From the NCBI GenBank assembly GCA_015152525.1, contig SUTU01000001.1, forward strand, positions 101,240 to 165,239: a stretch of 64,000 nucleotides of DNA. Direction: 5' to 3'. The notes beneath the pieces are model-generated. The model was not told the DNA's origin. It did not search any database and saw nothing but the letters and a program-made list of their open reading frames with translations. Source of the stretch: Cyanobacteria bacterium SIG28. GTDB lineage: Bacteria; Cyanobacteriota; Vampirovibrionia; Gastranaerophilales; Gastranaerophilaceae. Within the stretch, counting starts at the first letter, position 1; the number at the start of each line of letters is the position of its first letter. The position numbers and the translations under genes are program-made. This document shows positions 27,956-37,378 of this stretch, piece after piece.

Positions 27956-28020
27956 GTTACAAAACTTAACATTATGCTTCAAAAAAGGCAATTTTTAAAA
28001 AGACATAAACTTTATATATA
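27956..28020 (+). promoter_or_regulatory. HLR1-like operator and promoter of the 67-aa gene
   Basis: GTTACAAAACTTAACATT (from 27956) fits the HLR1 consensus in forward orientation with one mismatch (TTAACA). AAAAAAGGCAATTTTT follows, then 12 nt, then ACTTTATATA (28009-28018). The repeat centre is near -62 from the predicted start. The preferred start of the divergent HEAT gene leaves this region intergenic. Confidence 0.6.
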
Positions 28021-28048
28021 CATAGACAGTTTATATAAGGAGCTTCAA

Positions 28049-28252
28049 ATGAAAGAAGAAGAATTAAATGCTACAATGTCCGTTATTACAGATCCAATTA
28101 ATAACGTTTATAAAATAAATTCCAGAAAAGATGTTGAAGAAATCCAAAGAATTTGCCGTATATTTACAATCGCTGAACAACAAGGCAATAAACATAAAAT
28201 GCTATCTATCAAAAACTTAGCAACATTCCGTCTAGTTTTAAGCAACAACTAA
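28049..28252 (+). CDS. 67-aa hypothetical protein
   Basis: The ORF track begins at 27974, but that codon precedes the promoter. AAGGAG lies 7 nt before the ATG at 28049, giving MKEEELNATMSVITDPINNV and 67 residues. The product is small, soluble and mostly helical with a basic C-terminal half; no family is recognised. It has its own HLR1-type promoter and a following terminator, so it is a single-gene unit. Confidence 0.7.
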   Translation: MKEEELNATMSVITDPINNVYKINSRKDVEEIQRICRIFTIAEQQGNKHKMLSIKNLATFRLVLSNN

Positions 28253-28275
28253 TATTAATAAAAATTGATAACAAT

Positions 28276-28316
28276 AATATCTCTAAAGTCTAAATGATTT
28301 TAGAGATATTTTTATA
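28276..28316 (+). terminator. Intrinsic terminator after the 67-aa gene
   Basis: A 12-bp stem (AATATCTCTAAA / TTTAGAGATATT) encloses an 11-nt loop and runs into TTTTAT. It separates the 67-aa gene from the oligopeptide transporter operon. Confidence 0.75.
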
Positions 28317-28362
28317 CATATAACTACTTAACCAAAAAACTTAATTGTGGTATTCTTTTCTT

Positions 28363-30201
28363 ATGAGAAAAATATTATCTTGGGTTTTTACAATAATAAT
28401 TGTGGGGATTTGTTTAAAAGGTTGTATCAAGCGTGATGTGCCTATGGTTTATAAATCCCATACTCCGACTTTAAAGCTTGAAAACATTAATTTTCCTGAA
28501 GAAAATAAAAACATTGAAATCAACGGGACTGATTATATTCAATCTCAAGCACCGATTGGTGAATTTGGCGGTGAGCTGGTTATATCAACAATCGGCGAAG
28601 GTCCAAAAACTTTCAACCCTTGTAACACAAAAGATGCAACATCATCTTCTATGGCAGGTTTAATGTATGATGGTCTGTTAACAACAGACTCTCGCACAGG
28701 AAAAGTTATCCCGCTTTTAGCAAAAAGTTTTGACGTTAATGGGTGTGAATATACGATAAAGCTCAGAAAAGGGATAAAATGGTCAGACGGAACACCTATA
28801 ACGGTTGATGACGTTTTATACACATATTGGGAAATTGTTTTTAAAGGTTTGGGAAACACTGCTACTAGAGATGCAATGATGATAGAAGGCAAGTTGCCAA
28901 AATTATACAGAATAGATAATTATACCGTTAAATTTGTTACACCAAAGCCTTTTGCACCTTTTCTAAGACAATTAACCTATCCGATTGTACCTAAACATTA
29001 TTTTAAACCGTATTCAGACAAAGGTGATTCAGCTTTTAACGCATTCTTAAGCCCAAATACACCGCCTTCAGAAATAGTTTCTAACGGTGCTTTTCGTTTA
29101 AAAGAATACGTTGCCGCACAACGTGTTGTTTTTGAAAGAAATCCTAATTACTACAAAATTAATCTTAATAACAAACAACTTCCATATTTAGATAAACTTA
29201 TTTATTTAATAGTAGGTGATACAAATAACGAAATCTTAAAGTTTGAAGCTAAAGAAATTGATATACTATCAATTAGGGGTGCTAATGTTGCTCGTTATAA
29301 AGCAAGGGAAGCAAACTCTGACTTTACAATATACAATTTGGGTGCAGACACAGGAACTTTGTTTTTAGTAATCAACCTTAATAATAGAAAGAATAATAGT
29401 GGCAAATGGAATGTACCTCCTCATAAACAAAAGTGGTTCAGAAATAAAGAATTTAGAAAAGCAATTGACTATACAATTGATAGAGTAGGAATGGTACAAA
29501 ATATAGCTCAAGGAGTGGCACAACCTCTTTATACAGCAGAAAGTCTTAACTCTATATATTTGAATAAAAACATCAAGGGACACAATAAAAATGATGAATT
29601 AGCGTTAGAAACTTTACTCAACGCAGGTTTTGAGTTAAAAAACGGAATTTTATATGATTCTGAAGGTAAAAGAGTTGAATTTGACCTATATACAAATGCC
29701 GGTGCCCTAGAGAGAGAAGCAATAGGCGTAATGATTAAACAAGATTTGGAAGATCTTGGCATGAAAGTTAACTTTAAACCTGTAGAATTTAATTCATTAG
29801 TTAACAAACTATCAAATACAAACGATTGGGATATGGCTATAATGGGTTTAACCGGTTCACCTTTAGAACCGCACGACGGTAAAAATGTTTGGATGTCAAA
29901 AGGTCCATTACATTTGTTTAATCAAAGACCTCAAAACTACAATATTGATGATAGATTTGACTGGGAAAAAGAACTTGATAATATTTTTGAAAGAGGTGCA
30001 CTTGAGCTATCATATAAAAAGCGCAAACCTCTTTACGACAGGTACCAAGAAATAATATACGAAGAAAAGCCAATTATCTATTTATATTCACCAATACGTA
30101 TAACTGCTATTCGCAATAAATTAAAAAACATATATCCGACTTCACTTGGTGGATTGATTTATAATCTGGATGAAATTTATATAAAAGAGGAGAATAAATA
30201 G
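28363..30201 (+). CDS. Oligopeptide ABC transporter substrate-binding lipoprotein
   Basis: The ORF track starts at GTG 28345; the ATG at 28363 gives a normal lipoprotein signal (MRKILSWVFTIIIVGICLKG-C). The mature protein is an extracytoplasmic solute-binding family 5 protein (DppA/OppA type), about 600 aa. Family motifs include ISTIGEGPKTFNPCNTKD, AGLMYDGLL, LAKSFDV, LRKGIKWSDGTPITVDDVLY and FNPxNY-like ERNPNYYK. The likely cargo is peptides. It is followed directly by two permease genes (1-nt overlap with the first). No ATPase gene follows, so the ATPases must come from elsewhere. Confidence 0.9.
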   Translation: MRKILSWVFTIIIVGICLKGCIKRDVPMVYKSHTPTLKLENINFPEENKNIEINGTDYIQSQAPIGEFGGELVISTIGEGPKTFNPCNTKDATSSSMAGLMYDGLLTTDSRTGKVIPLLAKSFDVNGCEYTIKLRKGIKWSDGTPITVDDVLYTYWEIVFKGLGNTATRDAMMIEGKLPKLYRIDNYTVKFVTPKPFAPFLRQLTYPIVPKHYFKPYSDKGDSAFNAFLSPNTPPSEIVSNGAFRLKEYVAAQRVVFERNPNYYKINLNNKQLPYLDKLIYLIVGDTNNEILKFEAKEIDILSIRGANVARYKAREANSDFTIYNLGADTGTLFLVINLNNRKNNSGKWNVPPHKQKWFRNKEFRKAIDYTIDRVGMVQNIAQGVAQPLYTAESLNSIYLNKNIKGHNKNDELALETLLNAGFELKNGILYDSEGKRVEFDLYTNAGALEREAIGVMIKQDLEDLGMKVNFKPVEFNSLVNKLSNTNDWDMAIMGLTGSPLEPHDGKNVWMSKGPLHLFNQRPQNYNIDDRFDWEKELDNIFERGALELSYKKRKPLYDRYQEIIYEEKPIIYLYSPIRITAIRNKLKNIYPTSLGGLIYNLDEIYIKEENK

Positions 30202-31166
30202 TGCATTTTTTTAAATTTATAACTAAAAGAATTCTACAAACTATTCCTCTTCTGATAATAGTTTCATTAATAAGCTTTTTTATAATAAGACTTTCACCGA
30301 TAGACCCGTTGGCAGAACTTCGTCTTAACCCGTCGATTTCGCAAGAAACATTGGATAAAGAAATCAAACGCTTAAATCTGGATAAACCGATAGGAATTCA
30401 ATATCTTTCTTGGGCAAAATCTTTTATTAAAGGTGATTTGGGCTACACTACAGCAGGCGAAAAAGTTTCTGTAAAACTAAAAGAAAGAATTCCAAATACT
30501 TTACTATTAACTTTAGTAGTTATATTTATGACTTGGTCAGTTGGAATCCCTTTAGGAATTGCTTCTGCAGTAAAAAAAGAAAGTTCGTTTGACAGATTAT
30601 TAACTATTCTATCAAGTATAGGAATGGCGATACCGTCGTTCTTTTTTGCAATTCTTATGCTTATTTTTGCAGTAAAAACAGGTTGGTTTCCGGTTGGCGG
30701 ATTAACGAGCTACAATTTTAATGAAATGTCCCTTGGTGGTAAAATTATAGATATTGCAAGGCATTTAGTATTACCGGCGCTTGTTTTATTTACTATTTCA
30801 CTATCGGGATTACAACGTCAAATGCGAGCAAATATGTTAGAAGTTCTTGATTCTGATTACGTTAAGTTTGCACGAGCTAAGGGATTGAGCGAAGGTAAAG
30901 TTATTTTTAAACACGCATTACGCAATGCTATTAATCCCATGATAACATTATTAGGATTTGAATTTGCAGGATTATTAAGCGGTGCAGCTTTGACAGAATA
31001 TGTATTTCAATACCCGGGATTGGGCAGATTAATATTGGAAGCCGTTATGAAATCAGATATAAATTTAGTTATGGCATCATTAATGATGGGTACAATAATG
31101 TTAATACTCGGCAATTTATTGGCAGATATTTTACTTATGCTCACTGACCCGAGAGTAAGAAACTAA
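30201..31166 (+). CDS. Oligopeptide ABC transporter permease (DppB/OppB type)
   Basis: The 321-aa inner-membrane permease starts at GTG 30201, sharing one base with the stop of the binding-protein gene. It has an N-terminal helix (LQTIPLLIIVSLISFFIIRL) and the typical loop with LAELRLNPSISQETLD. The EAA-loop motif of B-type permeases is visible as DSDYVKFARAKGLSEGKVIFKHALRNA. The GAALTEYVFQYPGLGRL motif is also diagnostic. Confidence 0.93.
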   Translation: MHFFKFITKRILQTIPLLIIVSLISFFIIRLSPIDPLAELRLNPSISQETLDKEIKRLNLDKPIGIQYLSWAKSFIKGDLGYTTAGEKVSVKLKERIPNTLLLTLVVIFMTWSVGIPLGIASAVKKESSFDRLLTILSSIGMAIPSFFFAILMLIFAVKTGWFPVGGLTSYNFNEMSLGGKIIDIARHLVLPALVLFTISLSGLQRQMRANMLEVLDSDYVKFARAKGLSEGKVIFKHALRNAINPMITLLGFEFAGLLSGAALTEYVFQYPGLGRLILEAVMKSDINLVMASLMMGTIMLILGNLLADILLMLTDPRVRN

Positions 31167-31178
31167 AAGGTAATAAGT

Positions 31179-32243
31179 ATGGAAATTATAGAAAAAATAT
31201 TTAAAGATAAGTTCGCAAAAATTGCATTTATTGTATTAGCAGTACTGTATTTACTTATTCTTTTTGCCGATTTTATTGCACCTTACACAAATACATACTC
31301 AAATAGAAATATGTCTTACGCACCGCCTTCGCAAGTTTATACAATTGACGAAAACGGAAAATTTTCTCGTCCTTACACTTATAATTTAATAAGAGAATAT
31401 GAACCTGCTTTAATGCAAACAATTTACAAGCAAGACAGAAGTCAAAAATATTATATTAAACTTTTTGTTAAAGGCGAAAAATATAAATTTTTAGGGTTAA
31501 TACCGTCTGACAGGCATTTGTTTGGTGTTGATAATGGGTGTGAACTTCATTTATTAGGCACTGACATAAACGGTCGAGATGTGTTCTCTAGGTTGCTGTT
31601 TGGCGGTAGAATTTCAATGACAATCGGATTTTTATCCCTATTTATTGTTTTTCCTATAGGATTGCTTTATGGTGGAATATCAGGATACTTCGGCGGAATT
31701 GTTGATATTTTAATGATGAGATTTGCAGAAGCTGTTATGGCAATTCCAAGTTTTTATTTATTAATAATTTTAGCAGCTATTTTGCCTTCGGGTATGACAA
31801 GTATCCAAAGATTTTGCTTGATAATTGTTATCCTTGCTCTAATTGGCTGGGCTGGGTTTGCAAGGGTAGTCAGGGGCATGGTTTTATCTATCAAAAAAGA
31901 GGATTTTATATCAGCTGAAAAAACAATGGGCGCTTCTAATTTAAGAATTATTTTAAAACACATATTACCTCAAACGACAAGCTATGTAATTATAGCAATG
32001 ACGCTTTCTGTTCCTTCATATATTCTTGCAGAATCAGGATTAAGTTTTTTAGGGTTAGGAATACAACAACCGGATGCAAGTTGGGGAAATATGTTAAAAG
32101 AAGCTCAAGAATTTACTAATATTTTATACAGACCGTGGTTATTAACCCCAGGAATACTGATTTTTATTGCGGTTTTATCTTTTAACCTTTTAGGTGATGC
32201 TATAAGGGATTTCCTTGACCCTAAAAGCCAAACCAGAAATTAA
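31179..32243 (+). CDS. Oligopeptide ABC transporter permease (DppC/OppC type)
   Basis: The 354-aa C-type permease has an N-terminal helix, a long periplasmic loop (~30-115) that is larger than usual, then LGTDINGRDVFSRLLFGGRISM. The EAA loop reads KEDFISAEKTMGASNLRIILKHILP, followed by LSFLGLGIQQPDASWGNML. It completes the membrane pore with the upstream B-type subunit. The gene after it is convergent, so the operon ends without OppD/OppF. Confidence 0.93.
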   Translation: MEIIEKIFKDKFAKIAFIVLAVLYLLILFADFIAPYTNTYSNRNMSYAPPSQVYTIDENGKFSRPYTYNLIREYEPALMQTIYKQDRSQKYYIKLFVKGEKYKFLGLIPSDRHLFGVDNGCELHLLGTDINGRDVFSRLLFGGRISMTIGFLSLFIVFPIGLLYGGISGYFGGIVDILMMRFAEAVMAIPSFYLLIILAAILPSGMTSIQRFCLIIVILALIGWAGFARVVRGMVLSIKKEDFISAEKTMGASNLRIILKHILPQTTSYVIIAMTLSVPSYILAESGLSFLGLGIQQPDASWGNMLKEAQEFTNILYRPWLLTPGILIFIAVLSFNLLGDAIRDFLDPKSQTRN

Positions 32244-32255
32244 AATTTTCACAAT

Positions 32256-33452
32256 CTACATTTTAGAAGATATAAAATCTAAAATTTCTCTTGCACATTT
32301 TTCCCAGCTAAATTGATTTGAGCGCTCTAAACCTTTTTTTGAGCAACTTATTCTAAACTCAGAGTTGAAATACATTTTTTCATAAGCTTTCTGCATTTCA
32401 TCATCAGATTTTGGATCAATTAGAATTCCACAATCACCAATCACCTCAGGTAAAGATGATATTTTTGAAGTTATAACCGGACAACCGCACTGCATAGCTT
32501 CCAAAACAGGAAGTCCAAAACCTTCATACAGCGAAGGATAAATAAAACAAAGCGCATTTGAATAATAGTTTCGTAACTCTTCTTCAACGATATAACCAGT
32601 AACTACAATCTTTGATTTATCGTACAGACTTAAAACATTGTTTAATTCTGATTCGTATTTTTTCCAAATGCTACCGCCCAGTACAAGTTTTAAATCGTCA
32701 ATATTATTTTTATTTATAAATTCAAAAAAGTTTTTAATCGCAAATATTAAATTTTTTCTCTTACCTAAAGTACATAGTGAAAAAATATATTTTCCGTCTA
32801 TTGGTGATTTATCCTTAGAAGGATAGAAATTACCATTTGCAGCTAACAAAGTTGTTTTAATATTTTCTTCTTTAATAAACGGAAAGTATTTTAAAACATC
32901 TTTTCCGGTATTCTCGGAATTTGTTAAATAAAAGTTTTTATCATTAATTGTTTTATATATTTTGTAATGCCAATCTTTTGGGGTTTTTGGATAGCCGTTT
33001 TCAAGAATAGGAATAACGTCATGAACCATTCTAAAAATTTTTAATCCTGAAGCTTCAATTTCTTTTGATTCCGGTGAAAATGGTGAAAAATAAACCTCAA
33101 ACTGTTTTAATTGTTCGCAATTTTTTTTATTTATTTTGTAGAACCAAGAGTCATAAAAACGAATAAGTATAAGAATTGCGTATTTTAATCGTATAGGAAA
33201 ATTTCTTGATAAATAAATTAATTTACTTAATAAAAGATTAAATTTAGAATTTTCTTTTAATATTTCAAAATTTTCAAACTCTTTTATTTGTTTTAGAGAA
33301 TAATAGCGTTTAAAATCGCAGTACAAAGTAACATCTATTCCGAGATTTTGAAACTGTCTTAAAAGATTAAGAGCAACATAATATACGCCGGCTTTATGCC
33401 CCGAATTGTCGTTGTAATAAGATAATTCCGTTGCGTCAAATAGAAGTTTCAT
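32256..33452 (-). CDS. GT4-family glycosyltransferase
   Basis: The 398-aa GT-B enzyme has an N-terminal acceptor domain and a C-terminal Glycos_transf_1 domain (~200-380). Diagnostic motifs are GKRKNLIFAIKNF, the NAxCFIYPSLYEGFGLPVLEAMQCGCPVI region (E-x7-E nucleotide-sugar motif) and DPKSDDEMQKA. It probably adds a sugar in lipopolysaccharide or capsule synthesis. It is convergent with the transporter operon and divergent from the next glycosyltransferase group. Confidence 0.9.
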   Translation of the reverse strand: MKLLFDATELSYYNDNSGHKAGVYYVALNLLRQFQNLGIDVTLYCDFKRYYSLKQIKEFENFEILKENSKFNLLLSKLIYLSRNFPIRLKYAILILIRFYDSWFYKINKKNCEQLKQFEVYFSPFSPESKEIEASGLKIFRMVHDVIPILENGYPKTPKDWHYKIYKTINDKNFYLTNSENTGKDVLKYFPFIKEENIKTTLLAANGNFYPSKDKSPIDGKYIFSLCTLGKRKNLIFAIKNFFEFINKNNIDDLKLVLGGSIWKKYESELNNVLSLYDKSKIVVTGYIVEEELRNYYSNALCFIYPSLYEGFGLPVLEAMQCGCPVITSKISSLPEVIGDCGILIDPKSDDEMQKAYEKMYFNSEFRISCSKKGLERSNQFSWEKCAREILDFISSKM

Positions 33453-33582
33453 AGTGTTAATATAACATAAAATTATATATATTACTTATTTTTATGCTAA
33501 AATTGGAAATGAGCTATGTGTTTTTTAGATTTTACTAAATTTTATCATATAGCATTGATTTTGAATAAATGGGGAGTATAAT

Positions 33583-34752
33583 GTGAAGCTTTTTTCAAAA
33601 CAAATTATTGGCAATAAAACATTATTTAAATTTTTATCATTTGTTTATTCTAAAAAAATAATAAATAAAAGAACAACTCGTTATTTAAAATTTTATTTTT
33701 TTAATATAATAAAAACTTTTAGAGATTTTAAAACTTACAAATATGAAATTACTCACTATTTTTACTTATGCAATATTTTAGTTTTAAAAAAATTTGAAGA
33801 CGGAGAATTTATATATTATTACCTCTTTAATAGATTAATAAAAAAAATCAGTATAGAAAAGTATTTAAAAAAGCGTTTTTTTAGGTGTATTGGAGATAAT
33901 TATGACTATGCTTATATTTTAAATGCTAATAGTGGTGAAATATATTTATTTTTAACATATTTATTAGATGCATTAATAAAAAAAGATAATGCAAAAAAGC
34001 CGATATTAATTGCAACAAAAAAATATCATGTAGACTTGATAAAAATGATTTGTCCTGAAATTCCATACATTTTAACATCAAGGTTTTACACTAATATAAA
34101 AAAGGAACATTTTGAAATCAATAATACAAAATTTCAAGTTATATTTACCAATAAACATTTTGATAGTGTTGAAAATTTAATAATTAACGAACCTTTAGGC
34201 ACAGCACATTACTTTGAAGAAATGCAAAAAACTTTAAATATAAATCCAAAAGGTTTGTTTAAGAAACCAACAAAAAATATAATAGAAGCTCAAGAGTCAT
34301 TACTGAAAAAAGTTAAGAGTATTGGTTTAGATTTGAATAATTTTGTCATAATAATACCTGAAGCAAATTCTTGCAGATTATTAAAGAATGAATTTTGGCG
34401 AAATTTAATTGTAAATTTAAAAAAACAAGGTTATGATATTTTTATAAACATTGCTTTAGACAAATTTTCTTTAGATGATGTAGAATATAAAACTTGTTAT
34501 TTAACGTATGCAGAAATGTTTTCATTAGCTTGTTATTCAAAAAAAATATATTCTTTGCGTAGTGGATTAACCGAATGCCTTTTAGATGCAAATGTGCCAA
34601 TGGAAGTTTACTATACGCCATTTAGAAAATTCATTGCTCCAAAACGAATTCACTCTGGATTTACAATTTTAAAAATTCCTAATGTTAATAAATCATTAAT
34701 CGAGGAGAAAATAATAGATGACATTAGTATCTGTAATAATACCTGTTTATAA
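33583..34752 (+). CDS. Probable glycosyltransferase-like protein of a polysaccharide locus
   Basis: The 389-aa protein starts at a GTG preceded by GGGGAG. The N-terminal 100 residues are very Lys/Phe/Tyr-rich. Later segments look GT-B-like: ILNANSGEIYLFLTYLLDAL, PILIATKKYHVDLIKMI, NNFVIIIPEANSC and YSLRSGLTECLLD. The last recalls the RSG(L)xD region of heptosyltransferase-like proteins. No strict family match can be made by eye. It overlaps the next GT2 gene by 35 bp, and the RBS for that gene (GAGGAG) lies in its 3' end. The region is unusually AT-rich, as sugar-polymer loci often are. Confidence 0.7.
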   Translation: MKLFSKQIIGNKTLFKFLSFVYSKKIINKRTTRYLKFYFFNIIKTFRDFKTYKYEITHYFYLCNILVLKKFEDGEFIYYYLFNRLIKKISIEKYLKKRFFRCIGDNYDYAYILNANSGEIYLFLTYLLDALIKKDNAKKPILIATKKYHVDLIKMICPEIPYILTSRFYTNIKKEHFEINNTKFQVIFTNKHFDSVENLIINEPLGTAHYFEEMQKTLNINPKGLFKKPTKNIIEAQESLLKKVKSIGLDLNNFVIIIPEANSCRLLKNEFWRNLIVNLKKQGYDIFINIALDKFSLDDVEYKTCYLTYAEMFSLACYSKKIYSLRSGLTECLLDANVPMEVYYTPFRKFIAPKRIHSGFTILKIPNVNKSLIEEKIIDDISICNNTCL

Positions 34753-35674
34753 TACAGAAAATTATATTGAAAGATGTTTAAACAGTGTTATAAATCAAAC
34801 CTTAAAAGATATTGAAATTATATGCGTTAATGACGGTTCTATAGACAAATCTCTAGAGATTTTAAACAAGATAAAATTAATTGAACCTCGAATTGTAATT
34901 ATAAATCTTGAAACTAATAGTGGGGTTTCGAATGCAAGAAATGTTGCAATAGCAAAAAGTAAATCGCCATACTTATTTTTTTTAGATAGCGATGATACTA
35001 TTGAACCAGAATGTTTAGAAATTTTGTATAACGATATCTTAAAAACTAATTCTGATATAACAATGGGGGCTTTTAATTATTATATCAATAATGAATACGA
35101 TTCTTCAAACACAACAATTGTTTGTGACTTTTTGTCAAATAAAAATTTAGACTCTAAAATTGTTTTAACAACAATTGGCGGAAAAATGTTCTCAAAAGAA
35201 ATCATTGCTAAAAATCAAATAGAATTTAATACAAATTTAACAACTTACGAAGATTTGATTTTTACATTTGAATGTATTACATATAATGCAAGTATTTCAG
35301 CAGTTCCAATTGGATTATATAATTATTATCTATTACGTAAAAATAGTGCTACCTATAATATGCCTAAACAAAATACTAAAAGAGAGGCTTTATTATATTT
35401 TATAAATTCCGGAATATTTAATAAATTAAATGATGATAATAAAATTACATTTCTGAATACTTATATGCTAAATTTAATACATTGGTATCATGTATATAAA
35501 ACTCCTGCTCAAAAAAAACAGATTCGCGAAATTTATAAATATATGAGAAAAAATATAGAAATAAGATTATTAAAACAATGTTCAACATATATTGGAATAA
35601 AAAATATTTCTAAAAATTTGTTAGAAAATATACTATCACTAAGGAGTTGGCAGAATTTATTAAGAAAGTTTTAA
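34718..35674 (+). CDS. GT2-family glycosyltransferase
   Basis: The 318-aa GT-A enzyme has the classic start LVSVIIPVYNTENYIERCLNS, EIICVNDGSIDKSLEIL, and the DxD metal site in FLDSDDTIEP. NSGVSNARNVAI fits the family. It probably transfers a hexose during O-antigen or related glycan synthesis. The C-terminal ~100 residues are basic and may contact membrane or acceptor. Its start lies inside the preceding gene with GAGGAG upstream. Confidence 0.92.
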   Translation: MTLVSVIIPVYNTENYIERCLNSVINQTLKDIEIICVNDGSIDKSLEILNKIKLIEPRIVIINLETNSGVSNARNVAIAKSKSPYLFFLDSDDTIEPECLEILYNDILKTNSDITMGAFNYYINNEYDSSNTTIVCDFLSNKNLDSKIVLTTIGGKMFSKEIIAKNQIEFNTNLTTYEDLIFTFECITYNASISAVPIGLYNYYLLRKNSATYNMPKQNTKREALLYFINSGIFNKLNDDNKITFLNTYMLNLIHWYHVYKTPAQKKQIREIYKYMRKNIEIRLLKQCSTYIGIKNISKNLLENILSLRSWQNLLRKF

Positions 35675-35796
35675 GCTAACAAAAATTATTCTTTTAACAA
35701 ACTTAACTTAAAAAAGTATTTACAAGACAAATAGTATATACTCATTTTTTATGTTAATATAAATGTACAATTATACAAGTTAAGCGTGCTAAAATT

Positions 35797-36843
35797 ATGA
35801 AAATGGATATTAAGATAAGTGTCATTGTTCCGGTTTATAATGTACAAAAATATTTGAGACAATGTTTGGATAGTATTATAAATCAATCTTATAAAAATTT
35901 AGAAATTATATGTATTAATGACTGCTCAACCGATAATTCATTAAAAATATTAGAAGAGTACCAGAAAAAAGATAATAGAATAACTATTATTAATAACAGC
36001 GAAAACATTGGACTGGGGTTAACAAGAAATGTTGGTATAAAAGTTGCAACAGGCGAATACATACACTGCTTAGATTCTGACGATTATTTAGAACTAAATG
36101 CCTATGAAACAATGGTAGATAATTTAAAACAACATGGACCTGTTGACATGTTAAGATTTGAATATCTATGCATAAAAAATGATAATACTTCTGAAAGACA
36201 TAATGTTGTTCCTGATTTGTATTGCAATAAAGAAATAAATATATATAATACACCTGAAATATTGAAATATTGGCCGCCTGCAGCTTGGTTAAAATTATTA
36301 AATAGAGATTTTATATTAAAAAACAATTTATATTATAACAATTATAGGTGTTTTGAAGATGTAGAATATTTAATAAAATCTATTGTATGCGCTAATTCGA
36401 TATATTGTATACAAGATGTGTTAATAAACTACAGAGACGGTAGACCATCCAGTCTAATGTCAAAACGAACAAAATATCTAATAAATATTATTAAAGATTA
36501 TAGAACAACTTTGAATATAGCAAGAAAGTTGCCACCTGAAATTGGCGAAGCTCTAATACTGAACCTGGATTTCCATCTGATTAAAAATTCATACGATGCA
36601 CTTTGCAAATTTAACATATCATATAAACAAATAAAAAAAATATTTAAGTTTATAAATCCCAATATATTATATAGAACTGATAACTTTAAAATTATTAATA
36701 TTTATAACACCATTACTACAGAAAAGCCGTCAAGTACTTATTTTTACATAAAATTTTTTATAAAAAAGCTGTTCCCTACATATTTTGACTTATATATATA
36801 CTTAAAAGAGAAAATAAAAAAGCTCGTTTTAAACGCTTCTTAA
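35797..36843 (+). CDS. GT2-family glycosyltransferase
   Basis: The 348-aa GT-A enzyme is related to the previous one: ISVIVPVYNVQKYLRQCLDS, EIICINDCSTDNSLKIL, GLGLTRNVGIKVA and the metal site CLDSDDYLE. The tail is long and lysine-rich. No clear ribosome site precedes either the ATG at 35797 or the one at 35803. It lies 122 bp after the other GT2 gene, in the same very AT-rich block. Confidence 0.92.
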   Translation: MKMDIKISVIVPVYNVQKYLRQCLDSIINQSYKNLEIICINDCSTDNSLKILEEYQKKDNRITIINNSENIGLGLTRNVGIKVATGEYIHCLDSDDYLELNAYETMVDNLKQHGPVDMLRFEYLCIKNDNTSERHNVVPDLYCNKEINIYNTPEILKYWPPAAWLKLLNRDFILKNNLYYNNYRCFEDVEYLIKSIVCANSIYCIQDVLINYRDGRPSSLMSKRTKYLINIIKDYRTTLNIARKLPPEIGEALILNLDFHLIKNSYDALCKFNISYKQIKKIFKFINPNILYRTDNFKIINIYNTITTEKPSSTYFYIKFFIKKLFPTYFDLYIYLKEKIKKLVLNAS

Positions 36844-36996
36844 AATAACATAATTTTAGCAACCAATATAATTACAAACAAAGCTTTAAAATAAGCTAAC
36901 AAGTTTTTTATTCATACTCTACCATTCCCCAATTAATCAATGGAAAACTTTTATTTAGCCATATATTATATAACGGTTAAAGTAAAGGAGATTATT

Positions 36997-37233
36997 ATGA
37001 AAAATTTTGTTATTAAATTCGGAAGTTTTATTGTCGATATCATGGCTATTTTAACCCTCATAGGACTTGTTATCTCAACTGTTATGATGATATCTTCACA
37101 AGGACTTTGGGCAGGCTTAGGTGTGTTATGGGCGGGACTTGTCAGCTTTATCTTTGTATTCTTCCTAATTTATCTTGTTATGTCAATAAATGACAAGTTA
37201 TCAAGTTCAGAAAACTACAATAACAGATACTAG
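36997..37233 (+). CDS. Small two-helix membrane protein
   Basis: The ORF track starts at 36940; AAAGGAG 7 nt before an internal ATG at 36997 gives a 78-aa protein starting MKNFVIKFGSFIVDIMAIL. It has two membrane helices (~8-35 and 43-65, separated by SSQGLWAG) and an Asn-rich tail. It resembles small DUF4282-type membrane proteins in layout, but I am not sure. A terminator follows immediately. Confidence 0.7.
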   Translation: MKNFVIKFGSFIVDIMAILTLIGLVISTVMMISSQGLWAGLGVLWAGLVSFIFVFFLIYLVMSINDKLSSSENYNNRY

Positions 37234-37264
37234 AAAAAGGGATGTATTAACATCCCTTTTTCTA
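37234..37264 (+). terminator. Intrinsic terminator after the small membrane protein gene
   Basis: A 12-bp stem (AAAAAGGGATGT / ACATCCCTTTTT) encloses a 4-nt loop (ATTA). A-rich and T-rich sides make it functional in both directions. Confidence 0.85.
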
Positions 37265-37314
37265 TATGTTTTGTTATGCGGACAAGCTGGTAGTTATAAG
37301 TCCAAGAAAACAAC

Positions 37315-37344
37315 GTCATTCTCGCACTTCGTGCGAGAATCCAG
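37315..37344. repeat. Palindromic repeat with GTCATT...AATCCAG ends
   Basis: The 30-bp element has a perfect 10-bp stem (ATTCTCGCAC / GTGCGAGAAT) around TTC, bounded by GTC and CCAG. This end pattern (GTCAT ... ATCCAG) is the same as that of widespread bacterial intergenic palindromes of the dRS3/REP-like kind. It stands at the start of the repeat array, in opposite orientation to the two palindromes at 37487 and 37688. Confidence 0.75.
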
Positions 37345-37378
37345 CTAATTAAGACAAATTTCGAGATTTTTCAATTGG

